Assembly: GCA_037388505.1 (NCBI GenBank)
Contig: JARRKC010000002.1
Coordinates: 1 to 64,000, forward strand
Source: JARRKC01 sp037388505
GTDB taxonomy: Bacteria > Acidobacteriota > UBA6911 > RPQK01 > JAPXNP01
Direction of reading: 5' to 3'
Length of the DNA: 64,000 nucleotides
Made by a program: the position numbers and the translations under genes. Each line of letters starts with the position of its first letter. The stretch's first letter is position 1. A model generated the notes under the pieces. The model made no database searches, was not told the origin of the DNA, and saw nothing but the letters and a program-made list of their open reading frames with translations. This document shows, piece after piece, positions 1-8,620 of the stretch.

Positions 1-303
1 CCGGTTGAGGCCCCAAATGACGGCAAGGTGGTCCTGGCTCAAAGCCTGTATTTTTCAGGAAACACCGTCATCATCGATCATGGGATGGGCCTCTACTCCT
101 ATCTCTGTCACCTCTCCGCATTCAGGGTGAAGGCAGGCCAGGACGTACGCAAGGGAGTCGTCATTGGGCTCGTCGGCGCCACCGGACGGGTGACCGGGCC
201 GCATCTCCACTGGACGACGAGACTCGTCGGCGCGCGGGTGGATCCACTCTCGCTCATGAACGTGCTGGCGGGATTAACGGATGACGTACCCCTTTCCAAG
301 TGA
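1..303 (+). CDS. M23 (LytM) family metallopeptidase, C-terminal part
   Basis: The reading frame is open from the first base of the window, so the gene starts outside it and only the last 100 residues are seen. They form the end of a LytM/M23 peptidoglycan endopeptidase domain: a VIIDHGMGLYS segment, the equivalent of the usual YGHLS motif (here YLCHLS), and the GPHLHW motif that carries the HxH zinc site. The family cuts peptide cross-links in the cell wall, or acts as a regulator when metal ligands are missing. The upstream zinc ligands (HxxxD) lie outside the window, so activity cannot be judged. A full-length paralogue lies at 25304-26644. Confidence 0.85.
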   Translation, partial: PVEAPNDGKVVLAQSLYFSGNTVIIDHGMGLYSYLCHLSAFRVKAGQDVRKGVVIGLVGATGRVTGPHLHWTTRLVGARVDPLSLMNVLAGLTDDVPLSK

Positions 304-314
304 TGCCCGCACAG

Positions 315-340
315 GAGGCGCGGTTCCGAGCGCGCGCCTC
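315..340. terminator. Hairpin between convergent genes
   Basis: A perfect 8-bp stem (GAGGCGCG at 315-322 pairing with 333-340) with a 10-nt loop lies between the M23 gene and the convergent phosphatase gene, touching the stop codon of the latter. There is no clear T-run on either side, so a bidirectional terminator is only a plausible reading. Confidence 0.35.
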
Positions 341-1962
341 AGCGCTTTCCTTTGACGACTAGCAGAGTAAGGTCGTCATACTGGGCCACGTCGCCGACGA
401 AAGCCACAAGCTCGGCATAGAGTACTTTGAGCAGCTCTGTGGCACTCAGGCGATGATGTCTGGCCAGGAACCCGCGAAGGCGTTCCTCCCCGAACATTTC
501 TTCGTCCCTGTTCTGAGCTTCGATCACGCCGTCGGTGTACATCAGGAGTGTGCATGCCCCCGACGAAAGGCAGATCCTTGTGGAATCCTAGAATCGGCCC
601 CCCTTCTTCGAGGGTAGCGAAGGAACTCCCGTTGAAAAGGAGCGGGGGATTGTGGCCGGCATTCACATAGTGAAGCCGGCGCGTGGGGGCCTCGAGCTCA
701 CCGTAGAAAAGAGTCACGAACCGATTGCTGGGACAATCATCCGTGAGGCCGTTGTTCAGAAGATGAATGGTCTCCTCGACACTCAAGCGATTCTTGACCT
801 GAGTTCGGAGTGCGGCCCGCAGCGACGCCATCAACAGCGCCGCCGACAACCCCTTCCCGCTGATATCCGCGATGACCAGTGCGCATCCCCCCTCGGCGAG
901 AGGAAGGATGTCGTAGTAGTCTCCTCCGACTTGTGCGGCCGGCTCGCTCAAGCCGGCGATTTCGAACCCCGCCACATCCGGGATCACTTTGGGCAAGAAG
1001 CCCAGCTGAATCGAGCGAGCGAGGCTCAGGTCCCGCTCCAGCTTCTCCTTTTCCAGGGCCTCACGATGCAGTCGAGCCTTCTCGATGGCGATGGCGGCGT
1101 GATCGGAGAGCGACGAGAACAGCGGCAGGTCGTCCTCGGTGAAGCAAAGCCCACCCTTGCGGTTCAGGGCTTGAAGCACGCCCAGGGTCTTCCCTTCCGA
1201 ATCCCGCATCGGCACACAGATCAGATTGCGTGTCCGAAAACCGCTCTTCGAGACCTCGCCGAAAAAACGAGGGTCCTTCTCCGGAGCGCTCACGACCAGT
1301 GGAACTCCCGTGCGAGCGACCCAGCCGGCAAAGCCCTTGCCCGCCGGGATCCGGATTCCTGAGATCTCGGCCCGGGCCGGACCCGTTGGTACTGTGAAGA
1401 TCAGCTCCCCGGTCTCTCCGTCGAGCAAGAGCAGCGAACTGGCCTCAGCTTCCATAATCGTTTTGGCGGACTCCATGATTTCGGCGAGCAGCCGCTCCAG
1501 GGTCACCGAAGAATTGATCCGAGCCGAGACCTGGACCAACTGGCTCAAACGGACACTGCTGGAGATCCATGACTCCCAGTGTACGAGTGGGACCGATTCA
1601 GCCAGATAGAGTTCCCGGCAGTGGTTGCGTGACTCTTCGGTCATGAAAGGCGCGAGCCGGACAGCCAGCGCCTGAACACTCTCCGGGTGAACCTCTGTGA
1701 GGCGTACCTCCACCGCCGATCGGGAACGGGCAGTCTCCACCCGACCGCAGCCGGAAGCAAGAAGAATCGGTCCCTCTCGAATCCGAAACCGCAGGACTGT
1801 ACCGGTCTCGGGAAGGTAGGAAAGCTTCAACCGGATTCGCGAAAAGCTCAGATCGGCTCCGGCCAGGTTGCCCTTCCTCGGCCCCTTGGAGGAGCGACCC
1901 TCCTGCTGGATGTCGACATGTACACCCGGGGCGAATGAAAAGCTCTCCGCGAGAGGGGTCAT
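339..1962 (-). pseudogene. GAF-domain PP2C-type (SpoIIE/RsbU) serine phosphatase, frameshifted
   Basis: The gene reads on the minus strand from ATG at 1962. Residues ~1-110 form an unassigned, possibly PilZ-like beta region, ~145-300 a GAF domain and ~320 onward a SpoIIE/RsbU-type PP2C phosphatase with VGGDYYD and ADISGKG metal-binding motifs. Such proteins dephosphorylate anti-anti-sigma factors in partner-switching pathways. The frame breaks near residue 468: the ORF runs on out of frame to 376, while the expected end of the domain (LLMYTDGV, then GEERL and YDDLTLLVV) is in another frame ending at 339. Removing one base from the five-C run at 557-561 (plus strand) joins the two halves as VGACTLLMYTDGV. 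It is either a recent frameshift or an assembly error; no partner anti-sigma genes are nearby. Confidence 0.8.
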
Positions 1963-1990
1963 CGAGGAAGATGGTAGCAGATCGTTCGGC

Positions 1991-3409
1991 TCAGCCGAAG
2001 GTCCAGCCGGTTCGCGGGAATCGACTGAGCAGCCGGCCGCCGTCCAGCAGCGCGTGGCCGATGGGTTCGCCCCGGAAACGGACGATGATCTGGCCGGATC
2101 CGGGCATCGAGGTGTTCAGATCCACACGGTTTGCGTATCTGAACAGATCCGCCCAGTCCTCCAGTTCGCAATTCATCTGGCGCACGTGAGCCCCGGCCAG
2201 ATGGGTTCCTTCGGTGGTCAGCCGAGCCGGAAAACGCCGCAGGTGAGCGACGGGAAGGCCGGCGCGGACCGGTTTCTCGTGAAACGGAAAAGAGTAAGCC
2301 TCCCCGCAGACGCAGCTCAGCTCCGATGAGACGTCCCAGCAATACGGTTCGAACAGGGAAGCGTCCCAATCGAAGTGGGTCCTGAGTCGGTCGAGTTCCG
2401 GCGCGACACGATCGTCTCGCTCCGTGAGGAACGGATAGAACCATTGGGGAGTCCGTCGGAAGCGGGCGCGTCCGAATGAATCCGTCTTGCGCAGCCGAGC
2501 GATGAAGAAACCTTCGCAAGGATTGTCATGCGGATAGATCCGGACCGCGCGCGCAAGGGCCGGGGCGTATCGGGTGCCCGCATAGTCCGTCAATCCTGGA
2601 TGGATCTTCATCCGGGGAAGGTGGATTTCCTCGATTTCGACTGGGAACCGATCGAGGACGAATTGGAGGATCTCTTCGTTCTCCTGAGGAGTCACGGTGC
2701 AGGTCGAGTAGACGAGAACGCCACCCGGCTTGAGGGCTTTCAGACCACTCTGAATCAGACTACGCTGTTGAACTGCCAGTCGCTCACTCCGGCTCGGCTC
2801 CCACCATTCGAGCACCTCCGGCGATTTGTGAAGCGTACCCAGCGCCGAGCAGGGGGCGTCGAGCAGCACTCCGTCGAACATCTCGAAGTACTGATTGCCG
2901 AAAAGCTCACCGTAATCCTTCAGCACGCAGACGTTGGAGGCCCCGAGACGGCGCAGGTTGAATACCAGGCTCCGGATCCTTCGATTCGAGGAATCGTTGG
3001 CGATGATGACGCCCCGGTTCTGCATGAGTTCGGCGAGTTGGGTCGTCTTCGAGCCCGGCGCGGCGCACAGATCGAGGATGCGATCGCCCGGGGACGGGTC
3101 AAGGACTTTCGCCGGCAGCATTGACGCCAGGTCCTGGATGTAGATGTCCCCCAGGCAGTGGGCCAGGCTCTTTCCGGGTAAACGAGAGGCCGGTCGGCAC
3201 TCGAAGACGTCCGTCGAGCTGTCGCTCCGCTGAAAATCGAAGCCCTCCGCCGCCAGCAGCGACTCCTGGAAACTCCGGGTGTGTTTGAGTCCATTGAAAC
3301 GGAAGCGTTGAGGCAGCTTAATGCCGGTCTGTGAAAGAAAGGAGTCTTCCCTGCCTCGTGTCACGTGGTTCAGCAGCGAGCGAAGAGCCGGAGATGCGTC
3401 TGTTGCCAT
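1991..3409 (-). CDS. RsmB/RsmF-type (NOL1/NOP2/Sun) RNA m5C methyltransferase
   Basis: This 472-residue protein is a SAM-dependent RNA cytosine-5 methyltransferase of the NSUN/RsmF family, acting on rRNA or tRNA in the cytoplasm. The SAM-binding motif is LDLCAAPGSKTTQL, the catalytic pair sits in the DAPCS motif (release Cys) and the YSTCT motif (nucleophile Cys). The C-terminal ~150 residues contain a short Cys pair (CVCGE) and an RsmF-like tail that resembles the RNA-binding extension of the family, ending with GHALLDGGRLLSRFPR. It lies 28 nt upstream of the phosphatase gene on the same strand. The exact target base cannot be told from sequence; YebU/RsmF is the closest match by layout. Confidence 0.88.
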   Translation of the reverse strand: MATDASPALRSLLNHVTRGREDSFLSQTGIKLPQRFRFNGLKHTRSFQESLLAAEGFDFQRSDSSTDVFECRPASRLPGKSLAHCLGDIYIQDLASMLPAKVLDPSPGDRILDLCAAPGSKTTQLAELMQNRGVIIANDSSNRRIRSLVFNLRRLGASNVCVLKDYGELFGNQYFEMFDGVLLDAPCSALGTLHKSPEVLEWWEPSRSERLAVQQRSLIQSGLKALKPGGVLVYSTCTVTPQENEEILQFVLDRFPVEIEEIHLPRMKIHPGLTDYAGTRYAPALARAVRIYPHDNPCEGFFIARLRKTDSFGRARFRRTPQWFYPFLTERDDRVAPELDRLRTHFDWDASLFEPYCWDVSSELSCVCGEAYSFPFHEKPVRAGLPVAHLRRFPARLTTEGTHLAGAHVRQMNCELEDWADLFRYANRVDLNTSMPGSGQIIVRFRGEPIGHALLDGGRLLSRFPRTGWTFG

Positions 3410-3534
3410 GCGGATTCCGAAGTCGATATTATCAGCTCAGTAGACACGTCGCTCTGGACACCGGGAACCTTTTCCGGGTCCGGCAGCGTCTGTATGGGTA
3501 ACCGTTCGTTCATCGCAAGAAACTGGTCCGAACC

Positions 3535-4293
3535 GTGAAGCAATTCCTCGTTCTGATCCTGATCGGATTCGGTGGCCTACTGGCCGCACGAAGCGTGACC
3601 GCGGGGGACGCCCCGAGCCCAATCGACCAGCCTCCGGCCGATTTCACTTTTGTACGGCTCTTCTACTCGGGTGGAGGCGGCTGGAGGCGGGGCTCCAGCT
3701 GGTCGACCGATTATCCAAAGGCGGATGAGCAGCTTCTGTATGCGATCCGGAAGCTGACGGATCTCTCCTTCATTCGCCCTGACAGCAAGGTCCTGCCGCT
3801 CACCACGGACGAGATCTTCGAGTATCCGTTCCTGTACGCCGTCGAAGTTGGGCATATGCACTTGAGCGATGAGGAGGCAGCGCAACTCAGAGAATATCTG
3901 CTTCGAGGCGGATTTCTGATGGTCGACGACTTCCACGGCTCCTGGGAATGGCAGAATTTCTATTATGAGATGAAGCGAGTCCTGCCGGAATACCAGCCGC
4001 GCGATTTGCCTCTCTCACACCCGATCTTTCACTGCTACTTCGATATCGATGCACTCTTCCAGGTGCCTGGTCTGCAGTTTCTGTACAGTGGGCGGACCTG
4101 GGAGAAGGATGGCCGACAGGCGCGCTACATGGGAATCGAGGATGACACAGGCCGCGTGATGGTGATGATCAACCACAATGTGGATCTGGGTGATGCCTGG
4201 GAGTGGGCGGATCTGCAGGCCTATCCGAGACGCTATGTTCAGCTCGCCTTCAAGCTCTGCGTGAACTACATCGTCTATTCCATGACGCATTGA
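3535..4293 (+). CDS. DUF4159 domain-containing exported protein
   Basis: The protein has 252 residues with a GTG start, an N-terminal signal peptide (~1-23, ending ARSVTAG) and then a DUF4159 domain that begins FTFVRLFYSGGGGW and contains EIFEYPFLY and a glycine-rich LLRGGFLMVDDFHG segment. DUF4159 proteins are often found with MoxR ATPases, DUF58 and VWA proteins; none of these is next to this gene. The domain has a Rossmann-like look shared with class I glutamine amidotransferase-like folds, but no catalytic residues can be assigned. It is divergent from the methyltransferase gene (125 nt between them) and convergent with the TPR gene. Function unknown. Confidence 0.8.
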   Translation: MKQFLVLILIGFGGLLAARSVTAGDAPSPIDQPPADFTFVRLFYSGGGGWRRGSSWSTDYPKADEQLLYAIRKLTDLSFIRPDSKVLPLTTDEIFEYPFLYAVEVGHMHLSDEEAAQLREYLLRGGFLMVDDFHGSWEWQNFYYEMKRVLPEYQPRDLPLSHPIFHCYFDIDALFQVPGLQFLYSGRTWEKDGRQARYMGIEDDTGRVMVMINHNVDLGDAWEWADLQAYPRRYVQLAFKLCVNYIVYSMTH

Positions 4294-4307
4294 GTCATGG
4301 AAGACCG

Positions 4308-5525
4308 TCACCCGGAGAAAGGTTGCTGAAGGTATTGGGACGCTTCTTTCCGCGTATTGTCCACATTCGGGAGCTCGAGCACTTTTTTGTATTGTTCCTC
4401 GGCTTCCCCGCGCTGGTCGCTCAAGTCATAGGTCTTGCCGAGTTCGAGGTGTGCTAGAGCTCGATCCGAAGGGGTCGCGGCGGTGTCGTTGAGAACTTTC
4501 GACAGCAGATTCTCGGCCTTTTCGAAGTCTCCGGCTCTTCTCAGTTTGGGGCCGAGCTGGAGGAAGTAGGGGACCTTCTTGAGCTTCTGGTAGTTGGGGA
4601 CGCCCTCCTCGGCCATGTGAGCGACCTGAAGGTAAATGCGAAGAGCCTCCTCACGTTGGCCGAGCTTCTCCTCGATCTGGGCCCGGTTCAGATTGAACAG
4701 GAAATTCTCTGGGAATTGTTTGTGAAGGTACTGCGCAATCTTCAGAGCATCCTGGTAGCGCTTCTCACGCACAAAAAGGACCATCTCCAGCACTCGGCTG
4801 TCGTCGGCGACGAATTCGCCGTGCTGAGAAGCAAGCGTCAGATCTTTGAAACCCTGCTCCTTGCTTCCGTGAAAACCGGCGATGGCTGCGATCCACTTAA
4901 TGTACCAGGGCAGGCTGCCGACGATATATTCATAGGTGCCGACAGTCATGTAGGCATCGTAAAACTTGGGGTCTTCCTCGAGCACCTCGGCATCATACTT
5001 GTAGGCCTTCTTGCCGTGGGAGAAGGCATTCTTCACGCTGTGGTCGATCGTAATGTAGAACGATCCGAGCACACCCTCGACGGCCCCGAGAAAGTACAAA
5101 GCGGTGGGATCCTTGGGGTGCTTCGCCAAAATGGCCTCGCCCAGGGAGCGGGCGCGCTCGATCTTCTCCATGAAGAATTTGCGCTGCTCCTCCGGCATTT
5201 CTCTTTTCGACTTCTCAGTGAAGTAGCCCGGTGAAATGAACCTGTCGAGATCGAGGTCCTGGCGAAGGAACAGTTCGTGCAGCCAAACGGTCGTCGCTTG
5301 ATACAGAGGCGGGCCGGGGTGCTCTGGAAACTGCTCGGCCAATTGGGTGAACTTCTTCAGAGCGGCTTCATAATCGAGATCGTAGAGATCCGTGAACCCT
5401 TCCTTCGCCCGAGCCGTAAACTCGGGGCTGCGAAGATCGGTCGGTTCGGGTTCCGCAGCCCAAAGTCCTCCGAAAAGAGCCAGACCGCAGAGGAGATGGA
5501 TCGATCGATATCTTCCCGCCTGCAT
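4308..5525 (-). CDS. Exported tetratricopeptide-repeat protein
   Basis: I place the start at ATG 5525 rather than at the longer frame (to 5708): a strong ribosome site GGGAGGGG lies just upstream and the protein then starts with a clean signal peptide (~1-23, ending GLWAAEPEP). The mature ~380 residues are helical with TPR-like repeats (YEAALKKFTQLAEQFPEHPG near the N-terminus; DAYMTVGTYEYIVGS; DALKIAQYLHKQFPENFLFN; EALRIYLQVAHM; the last repeat AEEQYKKVLELP). TPR proteins act as scaffolds in the periplasm or outer membrane. The first ~180 residues resemble the DUF3808-like TPR proteins found in Acidobacteriota, but I cannot name a role. Confidence 0.8.
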   Translation of the reverse strand: MQAGRYRSIHLLCGLALFGGLWAAEPEPTDLRSPEFTARAKEGFTDLYDLDYEAALKKFTQLAEQFPEHPGPPLYQATTVWLHELFLRQDLDLDRFISPGYFTEKSKREMPEEQRKFFMEKIERARSLGEAILAKHPKDPTALYFLGAVEGVLGSFYITIDHSVKNAFSHGKKAYKYDAEVLEEDPKFYDAYMTVGTYEYIVGSLPWYIKWIAAIAGFHGSKEQGFKDLTLASQHGEFVADDSRVLEMVLFVREKRYQDALKIAQYLHKQFPENFLFNLNRAQIEEKLGQREEALRIYLQVAHMAEEGVPNYQKLKKVPYFLQLGPKLRRAGDFEKAENLLSKVLNDTAATPSDRALAHLELGKTYDLSDQRGEAEEQYKKVLELPNVDNTRKEASQYLQQPFSG

Positions 5526-5574
5526 CACTATAGCCCCTCCCTTTCGGCTGTAGGCCGCCGGTGAGAGACCCCGG

Positions 5575-6300
5575 CTATGATCCGCTCCAAACCACCAGGA
5601 AACCCGCGCTGAACTGCCAGGTCTGAAGCACACCGTTGGGCTTGAACGCCGCACCGGGAACACCCTGGAATAAGGTGGAAGCGTGGGGAAGTCCATAGTC
5701 CGGGACACCCGTGATTTGATCTCGGACGTCGAACCGCACGCCCCATTTGTCGGACACGAAGTACTTCAAACCCCCGCCCCAGGTTCCAGCCAGTTTCCAG
5801 CGGTTTCTGAGAGTCAGCCCCTGATTGAGAGCAAGATCTCTCGAACTTCCTTCGATCTGGTAGAAACAGGCGCCGAGACCTGCAACGGCGTAGGGTCGGA
5901 GCCTAGAGCTCGTCGGAAGGGCGTAGAGAAGGACGCTGTAATCGATGCTGTGCTCACGATGGTCGAGATCGAGGCGCGCGAGAGAGGGGCGCAGATTCAC
6001 GAAGGCCATCGGCTGATTCCCGAGGCTATACTCCAGCTCGGCACCGAAGCGTTCCCCCAGGTTCTCCGTGATGCGAAGGCCAACCAAATACCCGGACGAG
6101 AAGTCCAAGCCGACCAGACGCGTGGTGTCCGTCCCCGTCACGGGTGTCGCACTGGATTGATCTCCGGACGAACTAAAGCCCGCAAGGAACGAGAACTCCC
6201 ACTTCTTCTGGTTTTGTCGGTAGCCGGGGTACTGTGCCAACGCCTGGCACTGAAGCAGAATCATTGCACTCAGGACTAGAGAAAGTCTCTTCACCATCAT
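5575..6300 (-). CDS. Outer-membrane beta-barrel protein
   Basis: The start is taken at the ATG ATG pair 6300/6297, where a GAGGGA sequence lies directly upstream and a signal peptide follows (MVKRLSLVLSAMILLQ, cleavage after ALAQ). The mature ~220 residues alternate polar and hydrophobic residues as in small OmpA/OmpW-like barrels, with aromatic girdle residues (WKLAGTWGGGLKYF, WGVRFDVRDQITG) typical of acidobacterial and deltaproteobacterial beta-barrels. The C-terminus ends AGFLVVWSGS, without the usual terminal Phe. It is 49 nt upstream of the TPR gene, so both may be cotranscribed. The longer frame to 6396 has no support. Confidence 0.75.
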   Translation of the reverse strand: MMVKRLSLVLSAMILLQCQALAQYPGYRQNQKKWEFSFLAGFSSSGDQSSATPVTGTDTTRLVGLDFSSGYLVGLRITENLGERFGAELEYSLGNQPMAFVNLRPSLARLDLDHREHSIDYSVLLYALPTSSRLRPYAVAGLGACFYQIEGSSRDLALNQGLTLRNRWKLAGTWGGGLKYFVSDKWGVRFDVRDQITGVPDYGLPHASTLFQGVPGAAFKPNGVLQTWQFSAGFLVVWSGS

Positions 6301-6489
6301 TCCCTCGGTCGAGCCGCTGAAGCTCTTGCACTGATCTTTGAAACTGTCTTCAGACCTGCCGGAACCTGGGGGACTTCTCTGCCCGGGGTCTGTCATGGAT
6401 TCCGGTCCAATGTCTGCGATCGAGTTTACTATACTGGAGATGCGAGAAAGGCTGCAAAGGACTGAGCCCTCGGAAGCGCGTTCGCGCTT

Positions 6490-7419
6490 TCAGCTGGTCG
6501 AATCAGCCACATCGGCAGAGCCGGTCGCGACGAAGTCGGGTTTCATCGCTTCAAAGAGATGGAGAAGCTTTGTGACGGCTCGCGACATGTAGTCCGACTT
6601 GAGGTACACCCAGCCGAGCTCTCGATAGATCTTGCGTCCCGCGATTCTCCTGTAAACCAGGCCCCGCCCCGCCGGTGTGGAGGCTACCGCCGGATACGGG
6701 ATGACGCTAATGCCCAGCCCCCGTGCGACCAACGGTTTGGTAATCTCGACGTTCTGCAGTTCCATCGTGTTTCGAAACTGGACCCGCTCCTCCCAGAAGA
6801 TCCGGTCGACGACCTTGCGGGTGTTGGAGCCCCGTTCGAAGTGAATGAACGTGTAGGGCGGCAGGTCCGAAAAGACGATCTGAGGTTTGGCGGCCAGCGG
6901 GTGATTCTCGTCCATCACCAGCACCATCTCCTCGGACAGAGCGGGAATGACCTCGAGGTCGGGATCGTCGAAGGGAAGGCTGAGGAGGCTCAAGTCGACT
7001 TCATTGGAACGCAACATCCGCAGGATCTCCTCGGTCATACCGGTGGCGATACGAATCTCGATGTTTGGGAACTGACTTTTGTACTCTTTGAGGAGGGCCG
7101 GAAACAAGTACGTGCAGACCGACATTCCGCCGGCCAGATGAAGGCTCCCCCGCTGCAGATGGGTGAGATCGGCAATCTCGGAATTGAGCAGGCGCACCTC
7201 ATTGAAGATCCGCTGAGAATACTGAAGGACGATCGCCCCGGTCGGCGTTAGATGGATTCTCCTGTGAATCCGTTTGAACAATTGATCGCCCAACTCCTCC
7301 TCGAGAAGCTTGATTTGGCGGCTGATGGCGGATTGAGAGACGAACAGTCGCTCTCCGGCACGCGTGAAGCTGCCCGTCTCGACGATGGCCTGAAACATTT
7401 CCAGTTGCCGGAGATCCAT
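6490..7419 (-). CDS. LysR-family transcriptional regulator
   Basis: The 309-residue protein has the typical LysR layout: N-terminal winged helix-turn-helix (residues ~2-61, LRQLEMFQAIVETGSFTRAG and VSQSAISRQIKLLEEELG) and a periplasmic-binding-protein-like effector domain. The CysB/CbbR type of LysR is the nearest by eye. It is divergent from the AI-2E transporter gene at 7544, and LysR regulators usually control the divergent neighbour. A TAGAAT box at 7427-7432 lies 7 nt before the ATG and there is no ribosome site, so the mRNA may be leaderless. The effector is unknown. Confidence 0.92.
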   Translation of the reverse strand: MDLRQLEMFQAIVETGSFTRAGERLFVSQSAISRQIKLLEEELGDQLFKRIHRRIHLTPTGAIVLQYSQRIFNEVRLLNSEIADLTHLQRGSLHLAGGMSVCTYLFPALLKEYKSQFPNIEIRIATGMTEEILRMLRSNEVDLSLLSLPFDDPDLEVIPALSEEMVLVMDENHPLAAKPQIVFSDLPPYTFIHFERGSNTRKVVDRIFWEERVQFRNTMELQNVEITKPLVARGLGISVIPYPAVASTPAGRGLVYRRIAGRKIYRELGWVYLKSDYMSRAVTKLLHLFEAMKPDFVATGSADVADSTS

Positions 7420-7426
7420 GCGCGCT

Positions 7427-7432
7427 ATTCTA
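7427..7432 (-). promoter_or_regulatory. -10 box of the LysR gene (possibly leaderless)
   Basis: TAGAAT (5 of 6 consensus) on the minus strand ends 7 nt before the start codon at 7419. No -35 match and no ribosome site is visible. Confidence 0.4.
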
Positions 7433-7507
7433 CTCGACCAGACTGCGGTAGGACTTCGCGATCAACAGCGTGGTCGTGCCCCCCAAGGGGAAGAGTGGAC
7501 AATGGGT

Positions 7508-7537
7508 TTGACCGAGGTGCTGGGGGAAGGTTAGATT
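7508..7537 (+). promoter_or_regulatory. Sigma-70 promoter of the AI-2E transporter gene
   Basis: TTGACC (7508-7513), 18 nt, TAGATT (7532-7537). Transcription would begin at or next to the ATG at 7544, and no ribosome site precedes it, so a leaderless mRNA is likely. Confidence 0.45.
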
Positions 7538-7543
7538 GCACCG

Positions 7544-8620
7544 ATGGAAGAACGGCGGTACGCGAGAGTCTTTCTCCTTCTTGCTGCTCTAATTGTCCTC
7601 TATTTCGTTTACCGCATTTTCCAGCCCTTTCTACAGGCGATAGCCCTGGCGATCATCTTCTCCACTCTGTGCCGCCCCATCTACCGATGGTTGCTCCGCG
7701 CCCTGAAGAACCGAGCCAACCTCGCCTCATTGCTCATGTGCCTCCTCGTCATGGCGGTCATCATGATCCCCCTGGCTACGCTCATCTCGGCTCTGGTCTC
7801 AGAAGTGGCACAGGTGTATCAACTCGTTCAGTCCAAAGCGAGCGATGGATCGTTCAACAACCTTCTGAGCAGTCATGAAAATCACTACCTTTCGGAGCTG
7901 GAAAACTGGCTCAGCGCATACATGCCCTTCAGCAAAGAAGATGTCGTCAAGGCCGTGAGCTCAGGGCTGCAGCAGCTGAGCGTCTTCCTCGTCAGGCAGA
8001 GCACCGCCGTGCTCGGCGGATTCGCGGGGCTGGTGAGTCAGTTCATCCTCATGGTGCTCACCATGTTCTTTTTGTTCCGTGACGGCAGCCGACTCTTCCA
8101 CCAGTTCGAAACACTGACGCCGATTTCCGAGAAGTACGAGCAGTTGCTGGCCGCAAAATTCCGTGAAGTGACCCAGGCGACCGTTCTTGGCACTCTCATC
8201 ACGGCTCTGGCTCAGGGTGTCGCCGGGGGGCTCATCTTCTGGATCCTTGGGATTCCGAACGCGCTGTTCTGGGGCACCCTCACGGGCTTCTGCTCGATGA
8301 TTCCAATCGTGGGAACTTCCGTAGTCTGGGTCCCCTGGGTCCTTTATTTCGTTTTGACCGGCGCCTATGGGCACGCGATCGCCCTGGCCGCACTGGCGGC
8401 CTTCCTCGTGGGCATGCTCGACAATGTCGTGCGTCCGCTTTTCATTGAGGGCCAGGCAGGAATGCACACGCTGGTGGTCTTCTTCTCCCTGATGGGAGGC
8501 GTCGCCTACTTTGGAGTAGTGGGTCTCATCTTTGGTCCGATTCTGGTGTCGCTGTTTCTAACTCTCCTCGAGTTATACCGTGTTGAATTTCAGGCAGAGC
8601 TGAGCAAACCCCGGGGATGA
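7544..8620 (+). CDS. AI-2E family transporter (TqsA/YdiK-like membrane protein)
   Basis: The 358-residue membrane protein has the PF01594 layout: about eight transmembrane segments, two at the N-terminus (~8-45), one at ~62-85, a soluble stretch with SEVAQVYQLV to ~150, and a C-terminal half with GIPNALFWGTLTGFCSMIPIVGTSVVW followed by glycine-rich helices. The family includes TqsA (autoinducer-2 export), YdiK and Na+/H+ antiporter-like members, so the substrate cannot be told. Its stop codon overlaps the start of the hydrolase gene by 4 nt (ATGA), so both are translated together. A second member lies at 9688-10785. Confidence 0.9.
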   Translation: MEERRYARVFLLLAALIVLYFVYRIFQPFLQAIALAIIFSTLCRPIYRWLLRALKNRANLASLLMCLLVMAVIMIPLATLISALVSEVAQVYQLVQSKASDGSFNNLLSSHENHYLSELENWLSAYMPFSKEDVVKAVSSGLQQLSVFLVRQSTAVLGGFAGLVSQFILMVLTMFFLFRDGSRLFHQFETLTPISEKYEQLLAAKFREVTQATVLGTLITALAQGVAGGLIFWILGIPNALFWGTLTGFCSMIPIVGTSVVWVPWVLYFVLTGAYGHAIALAALAAFLVGMLDNVVRPLFIEGQAGMHTLVVFFSLMGGVAYFGVVGLIFGPILVSLFLTLLELYRVEFQAELSKPRG

